A DNA stretch of 64,000 bases from Ectopseudomonas mendocina (lineage in GTDB: Bacteria; Pseudomonadota; Gammaproteobacteria; Pseudomonadales; Pseudomonadaceae), in assembly GCF_008041835.1 (NCBI RefSeq), contig NZ_VRYE01000025.1, positions 18,712 through 82,711 of the forward strand, read 5' to 3'. Below the pieces are notes generated by a model. The model worked only from the letters and a program-made list of their open reading frames with translations, searched no databases and had not been told where the DNA came from. Made by a program: the position numbers and the translations under genes. Positions 19,156 to 29,707 of the stretch are shown one piece after another. Numbering within the stretch: the first letter of the stretch is position 1; each line of letters opens with the position of its first letter.

Positions 19156-19854
19156 ATGCTGCAAGTCCAACAACTCCACCAGTATTACGGCGGCAGCCAC
19201 ATCCTTCGTGGCCTGTCGTTCGACGTGAAGGTCGGCGAAGTCACCTGCCTGCTCGGCCGCAACGGCGTGGGCAAGACCACCCTGCTCAAGTGCCTGATGG
19301 GCCTGATCCCGGCCAAGGACGGCAGCGTGCAATGGGAAGGCAAGGCCATCACCGGCTTCAAACCACACCAGCGCGTACACGCCGGCATCGCCTACGTGCC
19401 GCAGGGCCGCGAAATCTTCGGCCGCCTGACGGTGGAAGAGAACCTGCTGATGGGCCTGTCGCGCTTTCCCGGCAGCCAGGCCAAGGCCGTCCCGGAGTTC
19501 ATCTACGAGCTGTTCCCGGTGTTGCGCGAAATGAAGCATCGCCGTGGCGGCGATCTGTCCGGTGGCCAGCAGCAACAGCTGGCCATCGGCCGCGCCCTCG
19601 CCAGCCAGCCGCGCCTGCTGATCCTCGACGAACCCACCGAAGGTATCCAGCCCTCGGTGATCAAGGAGATCGGCGTAGTGATCAAGAAGCTCGCCGCTCG
19701 CGGCGACATGGCCATCCTGCTGGTGGAGCAGTTCTACGACTTCGCCGCCGAACTGGCCGACCAGTATCTGGTGATGAGCCGTGGTGAGATCGTCCAGCAG
19801 GGCCGTGGCGAGAACATGGAAGCCGAAGGCGTGCGCGGGCTTGTAGCCATCTGA
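19156..19854 (+). CDS. urtE: Urea ABC transporter, ATPase UrtE
   Basis: A 232-residue LivF-type ATPase, partner of UrtD. Walker A is GRNGVGKTT, the signature is LSGGQQQQLAIG, Walker B is LLILDEPTEGIQPS, and the H-loop position has glutamine (LLVEQFYDFA), as in LivF/UrtE proteins. The start at 19156 (MLQVQQLHQYYGGSHILRG) is chosen because the longer in-frame start at 19030 would translate the palindromic repeat. AGAGGT precedes the ATG. It closes the urt set and is followed 143 bp later by ureD. Confidence 0.95.
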   Translation: MLQVQQLHQYYGGSHILRGLSFDVKVGEVTCLLGRNGVGKTTLLKCLMGLIPAKDGSVQWEGKAITGFKPHQRVHAGIAYVPQGREIFGRLTVEENLLMGLSRFPGSQAKAVPEFIYELFPVLREMKHRRGGDLSGGQQQQLAIGRALASQPRLLILDEPTEGIQPSVIKEIGVVIKKLAARGDMAILLVEQFYDFAAELADQYLVMSRGEIVQQGRGENMEAEGVRGLVAI

Positions 19855-19997
19855 TGCACGGCCGCTGGCGGGAGGGGCTTTAGCCGCAACGACTCCTGTC
19901 ATGGCCATTACTGCGGGCCACCACGCACCGAGTTGGTTCGAGGCACGCCTCTTGCTTGCCCACTCGGTCAACTGTCCTGCGAAAGCGCTGCCCTGAT

Positions 19998-20834
19998 ATG
20001 AATCTGCCTGCCGCCCTGTTCACGCCACGCTGGCCTGCCGAGCTGGAGCTGGCCTATGCGCGCCACGGCGAACGCACCACGCCGGTGCGCAGACGCCACC
20101 TCGGCCCACTTAGAGTGCAGAAGCACCTGTATGCCGAAGGGCCGGAGGTGTGCCAGCACATCATCGTCCATCCGCCCGGCGGCATCGCCGGTGGCGATAC
20201 GCTGGACATCTCGGCCCATGCCGGCGAGAACACCTGGGTGCAGCTCACCAGCCCCGGCGCCGCCAAGTGGTACAGCGCCGCCGGTGTCGCCCGCCAGGAT
20301 CTGCGTCTGCGCGTCGAGGCCGGCGCCACCCTGGAATGGCTGCCGCAGGAAACCATCCTCTATGCCGGCGCCCAGGCTGAGTTGAATACGCAGATCGAGC
20401 TGCACGGTGACGCACGCCTGTTCTATTGGGACATCATCGCCCTTGGCCGCCCCGCCGCCGACGAGCGTTTTGCCAGCGGCCACTTTCAGGCCGCGCTGGA
20501 TATCCGCCGTGACGGCAAGTTGCTCTGGCACGAGCGCCAGCGCGTGAGCGGTGGCGACGGCCTGCTCGACTCGCCCATCGGCCTGAACGGCCAGCCGGTG
20601 TTCGCCACCCTGCTGGTCAGCGGCGAAGTGGACAGCGAACTGCTGGAACGCTGCCGTGAATTGAAGATCGACGGCGTGCGCGGTGATCTCAGCCAGCTGG
20701 CGGGCCTGCTGATCGCCCGCTGCCTGGCCAGTGAAGCACTCAAGGCGCGTGCCTGGCTGATTGAACTCTGGCGCCTGCTACGCCCGGCGCTGCTAGGACG
20801 GGAAGCGGTGCCACCGCGAATCTGGAGCACATGA
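19998..20834 (+). CDS. ureD: Urease accessory protein UreD
   Basis: A 278-residue chaperone that binds apo-urease and, with UreF and UreG, helps load nickel. Family motifs are [44 protein letters not shown] and [13 protein letters not shown]. The start at 19998 ([18 protein letters not shown]) fits the family. The longer start at 19956 lacks homology. The region after the stop carries a REP-like hairpin. Confidence 0.95.
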   Translation: MNLPAALFTPRWPAELELAYARHGERTTPVRRRHLGPLRVQKHLYAEGPEVCQHIIVHPPGGIAGGDTLDISAHAGENTWVQLTSPGAAKWYSAAGVARQDLRLRVEAGATLEWLPQETILYAGAQAELNTQIELHGDARLFYWDIIALGRPAADERFASGHFQAALDIRRDGKLLWHERQRVSGGDGLLDSPIGLNGQPVFATLLVSGEVDSELLERCRELKIDGVRGDLSQLAGLLIARCLASEALKARAWLIELWRLLRPALLGREAVPPRIWST

Positions 20835-20847
20835 GCACAACGAACAT

Positions 20848-20907
20848 GTAGGAACCGGCTTGCCGGCGATCCGCAGAAGCCTGATCGCCGGCCAGCCGGC
20901 TCCTACG
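20848..20907. repeat. REP-like inverted repeat between ureD and ureA
   Basis: GTAGGAACCGGCTTGCCGGC pairs imperfectly with GCCGGCCAGCCGGCTCCTAC across a ~20-nt centre. It is the same type of GTAGGA...TCCTAC hairpin as at 47371-47436. Confidence 0.85.
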
Positions 20908-21018
20908 AATTGCAGTACAGCCGCGCCAGAGTGGAACAGCGCACGCCGCGTTCTACCCAGCGACCGAAGCACCGTTGCGGACAAGGCACGGCCTTGCCGC
21001 TCCAAGACTGGAGCCGTT

Positions 21019-21321
21019 ATGGATTTGTCACCAAGAGAAAAAGACAAGCTGCTGATCTTCACCGCCGGCCTGGTGGCCGGACGCCGCCTGGCGCGTGGCG
21101 TGAAGCTGAACTACCCGGAAGCCATGGCCTATATCTCCGCCGCCCTGCTCGAAGGCGCGCGCGACGGCCAGACGGTCGCCGAGCTGATGCACTTCGGCAC
21201 CACCTTGCTGAGCCGCGAGCAGGTGATGGAGGGCGTACCGGAGATGATCCCGGAGATCCAGATCGAAGCCACCTTCCCTGACGGCACCAAGTTGGTGACC
21301 GTCCATCAGCCGATTGCGTAA
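21019..21321 (+). CDS. ureA: Urease gamma subunit
   Basis: A 100-residue structural subunit of urease, which hydrolyses urea to ammonia and carbamate. It opens [20 protein letters not shown] and contains [26 protein letters not shown] and [20 protein letters not shown], all highly conserved in gamma subunits. The start at 21019 is certain from homology; the longer open frame upstream is not family-like. The GNAT gene begins 3 bp after its stop. Confidence 0.98.
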   Translation: MDLSPREKDKLLIFTAGLVAGRRLARGVKLNYPEAMAYISAALLEGARDGQTVAELMHFGTTLLSREQVMEGVPEMIPEIQIEATFPDGTKLVTVHQPIA

Positions 21322-21324
21322 CTC

Positions 21325-21825
21325 ATGAGCTATTCGATCGTTGATGCGAGCGAAGCTGATCTGCCGGGCATCCTCGCCATCTACAACGACGCGGTGCAGC
21401 ACACCACAGCGATCTGGAACGAGACGCTGGTGGATCTGGCCAACCGCCGTGCCTGGCTGGCCGAGCGCACGGCAGCGGGTTTTCCCGTGCTGGTCGCCCA
21501 TAACGCCGCCGGCGAGGTAGTCGGCTACGCCAGCTACGGTACCTGGCGCAGCATCGAAGGTTTTCGCCACACCGTCGAGCACTCGGTCTATGTGCGCGGC
21601 GACCAACGCGGCAAGGGCCTCGGCCCGCTGCTGATGCAGGCGCTGATCGAGCACGCCCGCGCCGCCAATCTGCACGTCATGGTCGCCGCCATCGAGTCGG
21701 AAAATGCCGCCTCGATTCGCCTGCACCAGCGCCTCGGCTTCGTCACCACCGGGCAGATGCCCCAGGTCGGGCGCAAGTTCGGGCGCTGGCTGGATCTGAC
21801 TTTCATGCAACTGATTCTGGAGTGA
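21325..21825 (+). CDS. GNAT acetyltransferase (phosphinothricin/methionine-sulfoximine type)
   Basis: A 166-residue N-acetyltransferase of the Pat/MddA type, which acetylate phosphinothricin, methionine sulfoximine or sulfone using acetyl-CoA. Motifs: [22 protein letters not shown] at the start, [24 protein letters not shown] in the middle, the acetyl-CoA loop [11 protein letters not shown] and the C-terminal [17 protein letters not shown]. It is embedded between ureA (3 bp gap) and ureB (7 bp gap), so it must be co-transcribed with urease. The same insertion is found in P. aeruginosa (PA4866). It has no known part in urease assembly. Confidence 0.9.
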   Translation: MSYSIVDASEADLPGILAIYNDAVQHTTAIWNETLVDLANRRAWLAERTAAGFPVLVAHNAAGEVVGYASYGTWRSIEGFRHTVEHSVYVRGDQRGKGLGPLLMQALIEHARAANLHVMVAAIESENAASIRLHQRLGFVTTGQMPQVGRKFGRWLDLTFMQLILE

Positions 21826-21832
21826 ACAGCCC

Positions 21833-22138
21833 ATGATTCCCGGCGAATACCAGATTGCCGATGGCGAGATCGAGCTCAATGCCGGTCGCCGCACCCTGAC
21901 CCTGTCCGTGGCCAACAGCGGCGACCGACCGATCCAGGTCGGCTCGCACTACCACTTTTTCGAGACCAACGATGCGCTGCTGTTCGACCGCGCCAGCACC
22001 CGTGGCATGCGCCTGAATATCCCGGCCGGCACCGCCGTGCGCTTCGAGCCCGGACAGAGTCGTGAGGTGGAACTGGTCGAGCTGGCCGGCGCGCGTCGGG
22101 TGTTCGGCTTCGCCGGGCGGGTGATGGGCGATCTATAG
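21833..22138 (+). CDS. ureB: Urease beta subunit
   Basis: A 101-residue structural subunit with the diagnostic motifs [37 protein letters not shown] and the C-terminal [15 protein letters not shown]. Length is typical of bacterial UreB. It begins 7 bp after the GNAT gene and is separated from ureC by a copy of the multi-palindrome repeat. Confidence 0.98.
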   Translation: MIPGEYQIADGEIELNAGRRTLTLSVANSGDRPIQVGSHYHFFETNDALLFDRASTRGMRLNIPAGTAVRFEPGQSREVELVELAGARRVFGFAGRVMGDL

Positions 22139-22162
22139 CCCTGCGCACCCTACGAGGACGCT

Positions 22163-22264
22163 GATGGTTCCCACGCTCTGCGTGGGAACCCATAGCGGGA
22201 CGCTCCGCGTCCCTGCGACGCAGAGCGTCGCCAACTGCATATCCACGCAGAGCGTGGGCACGAT
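22163..22264. repeat. Multi-palindrome dispersed repeat, copy 3
   Basis: TTCCCACGCTCTGCGTGGGAA, GGGACGCTCCGCGTCCC, GACGCAGAGCGTC and CCACGCAGAGCGTGGG follow one another in the same order as at 8302 and 19045. It fills the ureB-ureC spacer. The AGGAAG ribosome binding site of ureC lies just after it. Confidence 0.9.
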
Positions 22265-22286
22265 CAAACGAATACAGGAAGTGCCG

Positions 22287-23987
<1,701 letters not shown>

Positions 23988-24009
23988 AATAACTGGCCGA
24001 GACAACCAT

Positions 24010-24026
24010 GGCGGGTTTCACCCGCC
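24010..24026. terminator. Possible bidirectional hairpin after ureC
   Basis: GGCGGG/CCCGCC with loop TTTCA lies between the convergent ureC and DksA-like genes. There is no strong T-tract on either side, so terminator function is only likely by position. Confidence 0.4.
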
Positions 24027-24050
24027 CTAGTCTTGGAGCCGACAGAGCGA

Positions 24051-24317
24051 CTAGCGCAGCTGGCTGTCCTTGCTGCCGCGCCGGTTGTAGCCGGTAAAGG
24101 CGGCGCTCTCCCGGTCGTGTTCGGCCTGGCAGTTGACGCACAGGCGCACGCCGGGAATGGCCTGGCGACGCGCCTCGGGAATGACAGCATCGCACTCTTC
24201 GCAATGCCGCAGGCTCTCGCCTTTCGGCAACTGGCTACGGGCACGCGCAATGGCGTCCTCGATGCTGCTGTCGATCTGTTCCTGCACCGCGTCGTCGCTT
24301 GCCCAACCGCTTGCCAT
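24051..24317 (-). CDS. TraR/DksA C4 zinc-finger family protein
   Basis: An 88-residue small protein of the TraR/YbiI branch of the DksA family. A short N-terminal helix region (residues 10-30) is followed by a C4 zinc finger with C39, C42, C60 and C63 (CEEC and CVNC). Full-length DksA has a long coiled coil, missing here. Such short homologues may bind the RNA polymerase secondary channel, but this one's role is unknown. The same gene follows ureC in P. aeruginosa (PA4870), to my recollection. It is convergent with ureC. Confidence 0.85.
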   Translation of the reverse strand: MASGWASDDAVQEQIDSSIEDAIARARSQLPKGESLRHCEECDAVIPEARRQAIPGVRLCVNCQAEHDRESAAFTGYNRRGSKDSQLR

Positions 24318-24386
24318 GCTCGACCTCCTCGCTCTGTCCGGACAGATATGCGCCCGGAGAATGCGAAATGCAAGTACAGCCTGTCG

Positions 24387-25259
24387 TTACTCACGCACGT
24401 CCATGAACTCCCTGGCCCAGACGATGTAGTCCTCGGGCATGGTGTACTTGTGGGTCAGCTCGGTGGCGTTGAGGTCGCACGGCTGGGCGCCGCGCTGCTC
24501 GCGCAGACAGTCGTAGGTGGCCTTGATCGCGGCGAAGTAGGCGGCATGGCCGTTGACCACGATGCGCACACCCAGGCGGGCCAGACGCTGGTTGTCGCGC
24601 AACTCGGGGTTGCCGTAGGTGACCAGCATCAGCGGCACCTTGAGGCCTGCGGATATCTGCTCCAGGTGGGCGAAATCCTTGACCCCGACCAGGCAGATGC
24701 CATCAGCGCCGGCGGCCTCGTAGGCGCGCGTACGGCGGATCACTTCGTCCACCTCCAGTACGCCGGCATGAGTACGGGCGATGATCGCCAGCTCAGGATC
24801 GACGCGTGCTTCCAGCGCAGCGAGGATCTTGCCGACACCTTCCTCGATGGAGATCAGATCGGTGGACTTGCGGCCGAACTGGGCCGGCAGCAGGGTGTCT
24901 TCGATGGTCAGCGCGGCGACACCGGCGCGTTCCAGTTCGACCACGGTGCGCATCACGTTGAGCGCATTGCCATAGCCGTGGTCGGCGTCAGCGATCACCG
25001 GCAAACGCGCCACCCGGCCGATGCGCGCGGCTTGCTCGACGAACTCGCTGAGGGTGATCAGGGCGAAGTCCGGCGCGCCGAGCACCTGAAGGGAGGCGAC
25101 GGAGCCGCCAAGGATACCGACCTCGAAGTCGAGATCGGCGGCGATGCGGGCGGACATGGGATCGAAGACCGACGCGGTGTGATAGCAGCGGTCGGAAGCC
25201 AGCAGGGCACGAAAGGCACTGCGCAGCTCATGGTGGGATGCACGTTGCAGGATGGGCAT
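24387..25259 (-). CDS. Oxaloacetate decarboxylase, PEP mutase/isocitrate lyase superfamily
   Basis: A 290-residue TIM-barrel enzyme strongly resembling P. aeruginosa PA4872, which decarboxylates oxaloacetate. Motifs include [34 protein letters not shown], the metal-site stretch [30 protein letters not shown] and the lid region [16 protein letters not shown], where the histidine is characteristic of this subgroup. The segment IIARTHAG differs from the ARTNA/ARTDA usual in the superfamily. I take the start at 25259 ([13 protein letters not shown]); the ATG at 25274 is possible. Single gene by spacing. Confidence 0.85.
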   Translation of the reverse strand: MPILQRASHHELRSAFRALLASDRCYHTASVFDPMSARIAADLDFEVGILGGSVASLQVLGAPDFALITLSEFVEQAARIGRVARLPVIADADHGYGNALNVMRTVVELERAGVAALTIEDTLLPAQFGRKSTDLISIEEGVGKILAALEARVDPELAIIARTHAGVLEVDEVIRRTRAYEAAGADGICLVGVKDFAHLEQISAGLKVPLMLVTYGNPELRDNQRLARLGVRIVVNGHAAYFAAIKATYDCLREQRGAQPCDLNATELTHKYTMPEDYIVWAREFMDVRE

Positions 25260-25388
25260 GGGGGCGTATTCCAAAGTCGGTTGAATCGCTTTTTTCTCGT
25301 TTTAGTCATGGCGTAGACGTGACGAATGCTAGCGCAAGGCACTTGCTGCCAGCTTTCAGTCGGTACGCCCTGGCGGATAGCCAGCAAT

Positions 25389-26390
25389 TTACCGGCCAGC
25401 CAGCTCCGCCGGCAGCGCCGGGAAGAAGCCGCCACCGCTCAGCAGGCCGTAGGCCATCCAGGCGGCGACCGCCAGATAGAACAGGCGCGGCAGCCAGGTC
25501 GCCAGCGACTGCTGCTGCGAGGCCAGCTGTTGTGCCTGCAGGCGGGCGAAGCGCAACAGTGCTTCACCTGGTCGACCGGTCGCTTCAGCGGTATTGAGCA
25601 CACCGATGAACATCGCCTTGCCGGGAAAGCTCAGCCCATCGAAGGCCCAAGCCAGTGACTGCCCAGCCGTGATTCGCGGCGCCAGGCTGGCGAAATCCCG
25701 CCGCAAGCGCGCATTGCTTATGGCACTGCAGGCACGCGGCAGGGCGTCGAGTACCGGCATGCCGGCCTCCAGCAACAACCCGAGACTGTCGCAAAAATTA
25801 CGCAAATCCGCCCGTCGCTGCCGGCTGCCGAATAACGGCAGGGCCAACAACAGATCGTCGAGCAAGCCGGGGGCCTCGCTCCGGCGCTGCTGGCAACGGC
25901 GCCATAGCGCGCTCACCGCCCATAACAGCCCAGACAGCCACAGCAGCGGCAACAGCACGGCGAGCAGATAGCCGAACCCACTCAGGCCACCCGCCACCAG
26001 GGCAGGCAAGGGTTTGACCACCAGCGCCAGCAGCAGCACGCCCGCCGGCAGCAGCAAGCGTGATCTCAGCTCAGTCACATGACGCGCCTGCTCGTCGTAG
26101 CGCTGCGCCAGTTGCCGATAGATGTGCGTCAGCGCGCCGGCCCCCTGCGCGGCATGCACCAGGCCGCTTTCCAGCGGCGTGAAGACGCCACTCAACTGGC
26201 CGGAACTCGCCAGATCGCGACCGTTACCTACCATCTGGCGCAAGCGCTTGAGCGCGGCCTCATGGCGTGCACCGAGCGTCAGGCTGGCCAACGAGCGATC
26301 GATGGGCACACCCGCCTGTTCCATCGCCCCAAGATGGGCGAACAGATCAGCGCGACTGCGCAGATCGAGCGTAAGGTGAAGACGCGCCAT
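25389..26390 (-). CDS. Stand-alone type II secretion GspF/PilC-like membrane protein
   Basis: A 333-residue protein with two GspF-type helical cytoplasmic domains. The first is at about residues 12-115 (LFAHLGAMEQAGVPIDRSL), the second at about 195-305 (LRNFCDSLGLLLEAGMPVLDALPRA). They are separated by two transmembrane helices at about 115-170, and a C-terminal helix lies near residues 308-325. GspF/PilC proteins form the inner-membrane platform of secretion or pilus machines. No other secretion gene is nearby, and it is somewhat shorter than typical GspF (about 400). Its partner machine cannot be told from this window. It lies 54 bp after the binding-protein pair and may be co-transcribed. 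Confidence 0.8.
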   Translation of the reverse strand: MARLHLTLDLRSRADLFAHLGAMEQAGVPIDRSLASLTLGARHEAALKRLRQMVGNGRDLASSGQLSGVFTPLESGLVHAAQGAGALTHIYRQLAQRYDEQARHVTELRSRLLLPAGVLLLALVVKPLPALVAGGLSGFGYLLAVLLPLLWLSGLLWAVSALWRRCQQRRSEAPGLLDDLLLALPLFGSRQRRADLRNFCDSLGLLLEAGMPVLDALPRACSAISNARLRRDFASLAPRITAGQSLAWAFDGLSFPGKAMFIGVLNTAEATGRPGEALLRFARLQAQQLASQQQSLATWLPRLFYLAVAAWMAYGLLSGGGFFPALPAELAGR

Positions 26391-26444
26391 GATCGGACTC
26401 GGTGAATGGCCAGCGCTCAGGGTAACCAGTCGTCGCGCCAGCCG

Positions 26445-27203
26445 CTACGCCTCCATGGGCGGCATCGCAGCATGCGGTAGCCAGCGCTTGAGGATGGCGG
26501 CCAGGCTGCCGTCCTCGTGCATCTGCTGCAGGGCACGCTGCCAGCGCATCACCCGCACCACCGAGGTTTGCGGGGAAAAGGCGATGTAGTAGGCCGAACG
26601 CATGAACGGCACATGCGCCGTGACATCCTGTGGTTTGAGCTCGGCGGTAGCCAGCTCGCCAGCCAGGGTCAGATCCTCGATGGCGATCAACTTGACCCGA
26701 CCATGCCTGAGCATGGTCACCATCTGCTTCGAGCTGGACACGCCATAGAGGTTGCTGAACCCCTGCGCACTCAGGGTCTCGTAGGTGTACCACTGCTTGG
26801 GCAGCGCCAGGGGCCCACTGGCGGCGGCCTGCTGCAGGGTATCGATGACCAGGTGACGGGACTTCAACGAATAGAAGCTGGTGGTACCGACCACGATGGG
26901 GCCGACCCAGTGGAATCTATCCTCACGCACGGGCGTGCGCACGGTGGAAAACAGAGCCGTGTCGGCGGCCTGCTGAGCCAGATGGAAGGCCCGCGTCCAG
27001 GGCAGCACTTCGATCTTCCCGCTGTCGCCGGTTCGAGCCAGCAGAGCCCTGACCACCTCGACGGAAAAACCACTGGGTTCACCGTCGCGGATGAAGCTCA
27101 TCGGCGGGGCTTCCTCGGTGAGCAGGCGCAGCTCAGCCGCTACCGGCGCGCACAGCGCCAGCAACGCGAAGCACAACCATCGACGCAGGTGCCTGGCCAT
27201 CAT
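26445..27203 (-). CDS. Periplasmic substrate-binding protein, family 3 type (copy 2)
   Basis: A 252-residue secreted protein of the SBP_bac_3 fold. The signal peptide MMARHLRRWLCFALLALCAP ends near APVAA. The mature part begins ELRLLTEEAPPMSFIRDGEP, followed by VEVVRALLARTG. It is paralogous to the next gene upstream: both share a tail of the form RWQRALQ.M..DGSLA...RRWLP. The start at 27203 is supported by GAGAGGAAAC before it. No permease or ATPase gene accompanies the pair, so it may be an orphan sensor or transport component. The ligand is unknown. Confidence 0.85.
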   Translation of the reverse strand: MMARHLRRWLCFALLALCAPVAAELRLLTEEAPPMSFIRDGEPSGFSVEVVRALLARTGDSGKIEVLPWTRAFHLAQQAADTALFSTVRTPVREDRFHWVGPIVVGTTSFYSLKSRHLVIDTLQQAAASGPLALPKQWYTYETLSAQGFSNLYGVSSSKQMVTMLRHGRVKLIAIEDLTLAGELATAELKPQDVTAHVPFMRSAYYIAFSPQTSVVRVMRWQRALQQMHEDGSLAAILKRWLPHAAMPPMEA

Positions 27204-27253
27204 GTTTCCTCTCGTGTGCAGCCCGGCAAGCCGGGTAATGCCCTGCAGCCACC

Positions 27254-28027
27254 TCACTCCGACCGCAACTGATCGGTCAACGCCCGTGCGTCGGCCTCCG
27301 GCAACCAGCGTCGATAGACACGTGCCAGGCTGCCATCATCACGCATCGCCTGCAGCGCACGCTGCCAGCGGGCGACACGCGCCTTATCGGTCTGCCGGGA
27401 AAAGGCAATATAGGAGTTATTGCTCATCAGGTCGAACTGCGCCTGCAGTTGTCCGGCATGCATGCCCTGCTCGGCGAGCATGTCGTCGAGGGTCAGGGTA
27501 TTAGCCAGCAGCAACTTGACGCGACCATGACGAAACATGCGCAGCATGTCCTGCGGCGTCGACACGCCATAGAGGTTTTGCAGATTCTGCTCGCGCAACA
27601 GTTCATAGCTGTACCACTGCCTGGGGACAGCAAGCGTGCCGAGTTGGCGCACATCATCGAGGGTGTCGACCCGCAGCCCGGCATCCTTGAGCGTGTAAAA
27701 ACGCGTATGACCGCGCACGATCGGCCCCACCCACTGAAACTCGGCCTCGCGCTGCGCCGTGCGCACGGTGAAGAACAGCGCGCTATTGGCCTGCTGACGA
27801 ACCTGATGATAGCCACGCGTCCAGGGCACCAGCTCGATCCGTGCCGGCTCGCCAGTACGACGTATCAGCTCTTCGACAACGGCCACCGCCATGCCACTCG
27901 GCTTGCCGTCCTCGAGGTAGCTGAACGGTCGATAGTCCTCGGTATACAGCCGCAACTCGGCAGCCAGCGCATGGGCGCAGGCACTGCAGAGCAGCAACAG
28001 GGCTGCGAGCGGATACTTCAGGCTCAT
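27254..28027 (-). CDS. Periplasmic substrate-binding protein, family 3 type (copy 1)
   Basis: A 257-residue secreted protein with signal peptide MSLKYPLAALLLLCSACAHA (cut near ALAA). The mature protein starts ELRLYTEDYRPFSYLEDGKP and shares with its downstream neighbour the pattern PWTRG/AFH, FFTVRT, WVGPIV and QWYSYELL. It is first in a - strand cluster with copy 2 (50 bp downstream) and the GspF-like gene. The pair looks like a tandem duplication. Family membership is clear; the ligand and partners are not. Confidence 0.87.
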   Translation of the reverse strand: MSLKYPLAALLLLCSACAHALAAELRLYTEDYRPFSYLEDGKPSGMAVAVVEELIRRTGEPARIELVPWTRGYHQVRQQANSALFFTVRTAQREAEFQWVGPIVRGHTRFYTLKDAGLRVDTLDDVRQLGTLAVPRQWYSYELLREQNLQNLYGVSTPQDMLRMFRHGRVKLLLANTLTLDDMLAEQGMHAGQLQAQFDLMSNNSYIAFSRQTDKARVARWQRALQAMRDDGSLARVYRRWLPEADARALTDQLRSE

Positions 28028-28293
28028 TGCAGATCACCGTCCGCGATGCACCCTACGACGAATTCAGGGTGACCAGGCCTGCCATCATAAACGCCCGGGC
28101 GATCCATCACCAAGGCCGCCTGCTGAACCCTGCGCGGCCATCATCCGCAGCTCCGCATCCCTGCCTTACTGCGCCACCCAGCCTGTCTGCACGCTGTCGG
28201 CTCATACTTTTTCACATTCAAAACCGACGGTCGGGCTAGCCCTGGCGCGCCGGGCAGGCGATCATCGGCCTTCCTACGCAGACTCCAGTTACC

Positions 28294-29022
28294 ATGACCG
28301 CCACGACTGACAGCCGTACCCCGACGCACAAGCCCCGCCCACTGATCGACCTGGCCATCAGCATCCTGATCCCCTCGTTCATTCTCATGAAACTCAGTGG
28401 CGAGCAGCGCCTCGGCGCCGATGGTGCGCTGATTCTGGCCCTGGCCTTCCCGCTGGGCTGGGGCGCGTTCGAACTGATCAAGTACCGCAAATTCAATTTC
28501 ATCGCCCTGCTCGGCCTGATCAGCGTCGCGCTGACCGGCGGTATCGGCCTGCTCAAGCTCGATACCCAGTGGCTGGCGGTCAAGGAAGCGCTGATTCCCG
28601 GGCTGATCGGCATCGCCGTACTGGTCTCCACCCGCACCCGCTACCCGCTGATTCGTACGCTGCTGTTCAACAAGACCGTGCTCAATATCGACAAGATCCA
28701 TGAGCGCCTGGAACAGGGCGGTCATGTCGAGCACTTCGAAACGCGCCTGCTGCGCGCCACCTACTGGCTCAGTGGCACCTTCTTCTTCTCCTCGCTGATG
28801 AACTATGTGCTGGCTAAGTGGATCGTGGTCAGCCCGGCCGGTACCGAGGCCTTCAATGACGAGCTGGGGCGCATGACCCTGCTCAGCTACCCGATGATCG
28901 CCATTCCCTCGATGATCATGCTGATGGCCATCTTCTACTACCTGTGGAAGACCATCCACGGCCTGACCGGGCTGAGCCTGGAAGAGATCATGGCCAACAG
29001 CGGCCAGGAATCGCAGTCCTGA
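28294..29022 (+). CDS. VC0807-family integral membrane protein
   Basis: A 242-residue protein with about six hydrophobic helices. It resembles the VC0807-type conserved membrane proteins: PLIDLAISILIPSFILMKLS at the start, then LGADGALILALAFPLGWGAF, and FETRLLRATYWLSGTFFFSS in the second half. No transporter or enzyme motif is visible and the function is unknown. A YqaA-family gene follows 34 bp later in the same direction. Confidence 0.75.
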   Translation: MTATTDSRTPTHKPRPLIDLAISILIPSFILMKLSGEQRLGADGALILALAFPLGWGAFELIKYRKFNFIALLGLISVALTGGIGLLKLDTQWLAVKEALIPGLIGIAVLVSTRTRYPLIRTLLFNKTVLNIDKIHERLEQGGHVEHFETRLLRATYWLSGTFFFSSLMNYVLAKWIVVSPAGTEAFNDELGRMTLLSYPMIAIPSMIMLMAIFYYLWKTIHGLTGLSLEEIMANSGQESQS

Positions 29023-29056
29023 TCCCCGCCGGCCCAACGGCCGGCGTGCTGCCGTC

Positions 29057-29494
29057 ATGCTGAGTCTGTCCGCCTATCCGGCGCTGTTTCTCTCCGCTCT
29101 GGGCGCGGCAACGTTGTTGCCGCTGCAGTCTGAAGCGCTACTGGTCGCCCTGCTCCTGGCCGGCCAGCATCCGCTCTGGGCCTTGCTACTGGTCGCCACG
29201 CTGGGCAACGTGCTGGGCTCCTGGATCAACTGGCTGCTGGGCCGCTCCCTCGAGCGCTATCGTGAGCGACGCTGGTTCCCGGTCAGCCCGGCGCGGTTGG
29301 AGCAGGCGCAAGCCTGGTATGCACGCTATGGGCGCTGGTCATTGCTGCTCAGCTGGATGCCGGTAATCGGCGATCCATTGACGCTGGTGGCGGGGGTAAT
29401 GCGTGAGCGCCTGTGGGTATTTCTGCTCATCGTCACCCTGGCCAAAACCGGCCGCTACGCGGTACTGGCGGCGCTGACGCTGAGCTGGACATGA
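29057..29494 (+). CDS. YqaA-family small membrane protein (DedA-like)
   Basis: A 145-residue membrane protein of the YqaA/VTT (SNARE-associated) group. It shows LPLQSEALLVALLLAGQHPL, the glycine-bearing GNVLGSWINWLLGR and the family hallmark WMPVIGDPLTLVAGVMR. DedA-type proteins are implicated in lipid flipping and envelope homeostasis. The exact role of YqaA is unknown. It is probably co-transcribed with the preceding membrane protein. Confidence 0.85.
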   Translation: MLSLSAYPALFLSALGAATLLPLQSEALLVALLLAGQHPLWALLLVATLGNVLGSWINWLLGRSLERYRERRWFPVSPARLEQAQAWYARYGRWSLLLSWMPVIGDPLTLVAGVMRERLWVFLLIVTLAKTGRYAVLAALTLSWT

Positions 29495-29707
29495 GCACTG
29501 GGGGGGACAATTGTTGACACAACTCCGGCAAGCCGCAAAAGGTCTGGCAGTTGAGTACAAACGGCGCCTCGCAGATACTGCGCAGCGCGCCGCGCGGGCA
29601 CGATCCACCAACGGCCATTGCCAAACGGTCTCAAGGCCGATGAATAGCGGCCTCGGATGGAGGCATGCGGCCCCGCTACCTCGGGGCCTAGCGAGCGAGG
29701 AATTGCA

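Noticed and set aside
22164..22286. Longer UreC start
   Set aside because: It would translate the palindromic repeat. UreC begins [13 protein letters not shown] at 22287.
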